Shown here one piece after another: positions 61,806 to 64,000 of a DNA stretch of 64,000 nucleotides. This stretch comes from Arthrobacter alpinus. Its GTDB lineage: Bacteria; Actinomycetota; Actinomycetes; Actinomycetales; Micrococcaceae. The translations under genes were made by a program, and so were the position numbers. Every line of letters starts with the position of its first letter. The first letter of the stretch is position 1. The notes under the pieces were generated by a model, which was not told where the DNA came from, searched no databases, and was given only the letters and a program-made list of their open reading frames with translations. The DNA lies in contig NZ_CP012677.1 in NCBI RefSeq assembly GCF_001294625.1, forward strand, positions 62,001 through 126,000, written 5' to 3'.

Positions 61806-63077
61806 CTAGGCGTTGCGGGTGGCAACGCGGTGCCAGGCGTCGTCGAGGGTGGTCAGGAATGCTTTGTCGTTTCTATTCAGGGCCAAGGTTTGGAAGTAGT
61901 TGTTCAACGTGATGGCTGGTGGAAAGTAGTTGGTCACATTGAGGTAGTACTTGCCGGAAGTGATCAGCGGCTGAAGTCCGGAAATCTGCGGGTTGGCGTT
62001 CACTGTGGCTTCCTTCAGGGGCGAGAAAGCGGAGAACTTGGTGTTGTAGGCATTGACCACAGCTGGGTCCATGAGGTAACTGACGAAGCGTTTGGCCGCT
62101 TCGAGCCTTGGTGTGGAGCGGACGATGGAAAAGGTCATGTCCAAGGTGACTTGAGCCTTTGTTTCAGTCGGATCCTCACTCATGGGCAGGGCAAAAGTAC
62201 CCACTTTGAGATCAGGATTGATGGTGGTCAATTCCGACAGTGCCCATGGACCCTGCATGTACATGGCTGCGCCGCCCTTGGCGAAGGCTGCATTGCCATC
62301 GGTATAGGATCGGCTGCCAGCATCCTTTTGCATGAAGCCTAAGATTTTCAGGAACTTATCTGTGGCGATTTTGAAATCGCTGCTGAAGGAGACAGTCGGA
62401 TCGCTTTTCAAGTCCTCGGCTGTTAGTGGCATGCGTGAGAAGAAATCAGCAAGGTCTACTGTGCCCCCAGATGCATAGCCATAGGGTTGGCCCAGCGTCC
62501 ACGAGTCTTTGAATGTGCCGTAGATGGGCGTCAGACCGGCAGCTTGGAAGGTAGTGCAGGCTCCCAAAAACTCACTCCACGTGGTGGGCACGTCGACACC
62601 GTGCTGGTCAAACAGTGCCTTGTTGTAGATGACGCCAGCTGCTGCCAGTGAGAAGGGCAGCGCACTCAATTCCGAGTCTTGGTATTGCCCGAAGGATTTG
62701 ATGAGTTCAAGAGACTTAGGATCTGCCATGGCTGCTGCCGGAAGGTCTGAGAGGTCGGCGAAAATGCCTTTCTTGGTGAAGTCGGCGACTGTCACCGAGT
62801 AGGCGTTAGTCACCACATCGGCTGGGTTGTCGCGGATCAATCCTGGAACCCAATTGCCGGCATTAAAGTCCTGAACGACACGGATATCCGGATTCTTTGA
62901 CTCGAAGTCCTTGATGAGAGCGTTGAAGTACTCCACGACTTCGGGCTTGTTTTGCTGCAAACGAATGGTGGTGATGGTATCCGCAGAGGTGCCAGAGCAA
63001 GCAGGCAGGGCGAGACCTACTGCAGCGACGGCTGCCATGGACAGCAACTTTCGACGGGTCAGGCCGGAGGGGCTCAC
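61806..63077 (-). CDS. Sugar-binding lipoprotein of an ABC importer
   Basis: A family 1 solute-binding protein of about 423 residues. The start GTG at 63077 is chosen because the next ~30 residues give a signal peptide: basic LTRRKLLS, a hydrophobic AAVAAVGLALP core, and the lipobox LPAC for membrane anchoring. Upstream in-frame codons are not convincing, and the farthest lies in an operator. DFESKNPDIRVVQDF and a C-terminal KRFVSYLMDPAVVNAYN are typical. It would bind an oligosaccharide outside the cell. The GTG overlaps the stop of a short upstream frame. Confidence 0.82.
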   Translation of the reverse strand: MSPSGLTRRKLLSMAAVAAVGLALPACSGTSADTITTIRLQQNKPEVVEYFNALIKDFESKNPDIRVVQDFNAGNWVPGLIRDNPADVVTNAYSVTVADFTKKGIFADLSDLPAAAMADPKSLELIKSFGQYQDSELSALPFSLAAAGVIYNKALFDQHGVDVPTTWSEFLGACTTFQAAGLTPIYGTFKDSWTLGQPYGYASGGTVDLADFFSRMPLTAEDLKSDPTVSFSSDFKIATDKFLKILGFMQKDAGSRSYTDGNAAFAKGGAAMYMQGPWALSELTTINPDLKVGTFALPMSEDPTETKAQVTLDMTFSIVRSTPRLEAAKRFVSYLMDPAVVNAYNTKFSAFSPLKEATVNANPQISGLQPLITSGKYYLNVTNYFPPAITLNNYFQTLALNRNDKAFLTTLDDAWHRVATRNA

Positions 63078-63115
63078 AGTACGGTTCCCGCGGAGGATGG
63101 GGAAACAGCCTTCAT
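63074..63115 (-). CDS. 13-residue upstream frame coupled to the binding-protein start
   Basis: ATG 63115 to TGA 63074, encoding MKAVSPSSAGTVL. The ATG has AAGGGAG at a good distance, a stronger site than the binding protein's own GTG. The stop overlaps that GTG (GTGA), a classic coupling arrangement. It could be a leader that sets translation of the binding protein. It could also be chance. Confidence 0.35.
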   Translation of the reverse strand: MKAVSPSSAGTVL

Positions 63116-63191
63116 TAAAAACTCCCTTGTTCTTTCGGGCGGGGGTGGATCGCACACGCTGCGCTGATGACAATCCGTCATAAGATTTAGG

Positions 63192-63205
63192 GTCTATATT
63201 TAGAC
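63192..63205. promoter_or_regulatory. Operator palindrome upstream of the sugar operon
   Basis: GTCTA-TATT-TAGAC, perfect 5-base arms, in AT-rich surroundings, about 16-30 bases downstream of the predicted transcription start of the binding-protein operon. The divergent ROK regulator is the obvious candidate to bind it. Confidence 0.55.
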
Positions 63206-63227
63206 TCAAAATTTAATCGCTGTTAGT

Positions 63228-63256
63228 ATTATTCACAACACACGCCTAGACGTCAA
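63228..63256 (-). promoter_or_regulatory. Sigma-70-like promoter of the sugar operon
   Basis: On the minus strand TTGACG (63256-63251), a 17-base spacer, and AATAAT (63233-63228). Predicted start near 63221, with the palindrome at 63192-63205 just downstream. Confidence 0.55.
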
Positions 63257-63267
63257 GGGGATTTTAT

Positions 63268-64000
63268 TTGGAACTCACTGCAAATGCCCCTCAGCAGCTG
63301 CGTCACACCAACATGGGTGCCGTATTGGCTGTCATGCGGCGCTCTGGCCCGGTCACCGGCACCGACCTCATCGAGGCAACCGGCCTGGCACGCGCAACGG
63401 TTATTGCCGTGTGTGACGATCTGATCCAAGCCGGCTGGGTGCGCGAGTTGGCGCCGCAGAAAATGACAGTGCAGAAGGGCCGTCCAGCAAGAGTGTTCGA
63501 ATTTGATGCGCGAGTCGGAGTCGTTGTTGGCCTAGATTTTGGGTCTGAAAAGACCACTGCACTTGTTGCCGATCTCCGGGGAAATATATTGGCGAAGGCC
63601 ACCGAGAGCCTGGGTGGATTCACGGCCCCGGATGCCGAGCGCCTAGCCACCATCGACAAGGCGCTCCGGAAGGCATTGGCTGACGCCGACGCACGGCACG
63701 CGGACGTCTTGGTTGCTGGTGTGGGCATCGCGGCACCGGTGGACCGCAGCGGCAATATTTCCCACAGCCAACCTTTTTGGGAGAGCTTGGACATCGGCAT
63801 CCAAGAGAACCTGCGTGACCGTTTCGGCTGGCCGGTGCTTTTGGCAAATGACGCTAACCTTGCGGCCATGGCTGAACATTGGATGGGTGTCGGCCGTGGT
63901 GTCAACGACCTGGCCGTCATGTTGGCAGGGGAGCGCATTGGCTTTGGATTCATGGATTCCGGACAGCTATTACATGGCGCCTCCGGGCGCAGTGGTGAAG
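63268..64000 (+). CDS. ROK-family transcriptional regulator (3' end outside window)
   Basis: The first ~244 residues of a NagC/XylR-type repressor. The start is TTG at 63268 after CAAGGGG; an ATG at 63313 is an alternative. The N-terminal winged helix reads VTGTDLIEATGLARATVIAV. The ROK domain follows with VVVGLDFGSEKTTALVADL and LLANDANLAAMAEH, and a GxGF-type segment at the window end. It is divergent from the sugar import operon, so it probably represses it and releases it on binding the sugar. Confidence 0.85.
   Translation, partial: MELTANAPQQLRHTNMGAVLAVMRRSGPVTGTDLIEATGLARATVIAVCDDLIQAGWVRELAPQKMTVQKGRPARVFEFDARVGVVVGLDFGSEKTTALVADLRGNILAKATESLGGFTAPDAERLATIDKALRKALADADARHADVLVAGVGIAAPVDRSGNISHSQPFWESLDIGIQENLRDRFGWPVLLANDANLAAMAEHWMGVGRGVNDLAVMLAGERIGFGFMDSGQLLHGASGRSGE

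Noticed and set aside
1..64000. CRISPR arrays, rRNA and tRNA genes
   Set aside because: No regularly spaced repeats and no rRNA or tRNA signature were seen on either strand by reading; a covariance search would be decisive.

Overview
The window looks like DNA from a high-GC actinobacterium, most likely a soil Micrococcaceae of the Arthrobacter type. This rests on the families present: actinobacterial conjugation proteins, a DUF4913-like protein, a DUF4192 protein, an NrdH-like redoxin, a polyphosphate-glucokinase-like ROK kinase, a sugar ABC importer with no ATPase of its own, many GTG/TTG starts and overlapping ATGA gene junctions. Genus is inference. No rRNA, tRNA or CRISPR array was seen.

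Region 1 (1-20.6 kb) is a conjugative element, plasmid or integrative. It holds a VirD4/TraG-like coupling protein cut by the window start, an ArdC-like antirestriction protein, a single-stranded DNA binding protein, a ParA-type ATPase with an N-terminal helix-turn-helix and its small partner, and a MobF relaxase-helicase. An HNH endonuclease and an unrecognised soluble-plus-membrane gene pair sit between the par genes and the relaxase. At 15.0-19.2 kb lies a three-gene Tn554-type module of two tyrosine recombinases and a small DUF6262-like protein, next to a shortened nrdH and a DUF4192 gene.

Region 2 (21.5-34.5 kb) is a defence-type island: a cytosine-5 methyltransferase with a divergent controller and a candidate endonuclease; a large helicase-nuclease fusion; a PIN-like protein; an AT-rich pair of a ParB-like protein and a nuclease-like protein; and a Rad50/SMC-like ATPase with a small partner. 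Several of these match no system I can name with confidence.

Region 3 (34.7-57.1 kb) is a catabolic block. A tightly coupled operon encodes an MFS transporter, an FGGY kinase related to glycerol kinase, a GlpD-type dehydrogenase and an FAD enzyme resembling alkylglycerone-phosphate synthase. Two partly parallel CoA-dependent sets follow. Set 1 has an aldehyde dehydrogenase, acyl-CoA synthetase, two crotonases, a TetR regulator and an alcohol dehydrogenase. Set 2 has a CoA-transferase, MFS transporter, MaoC protein, aldehyde dehydrogenase, crotonase and TetR regulator. Similar palindromes with core AACGNTCGTT lie in both divergent promoter regions. Each end of the block carries a related ~140-bp element containing a tiny reading frame that shares the peptide NAYEPRFT and differs there only at synonymous positions; this is the most unexpected signal in the window.

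Region 4 (57.3-64 kb) is an oligosaccharide operon: binding protein, two permeases, GH13 glucosidase and a ROK sugar kinase, with a divergent ROK-family regulator running off the window end. A promoter and an operator-like palindrome lie between the regulator and the binding protein.
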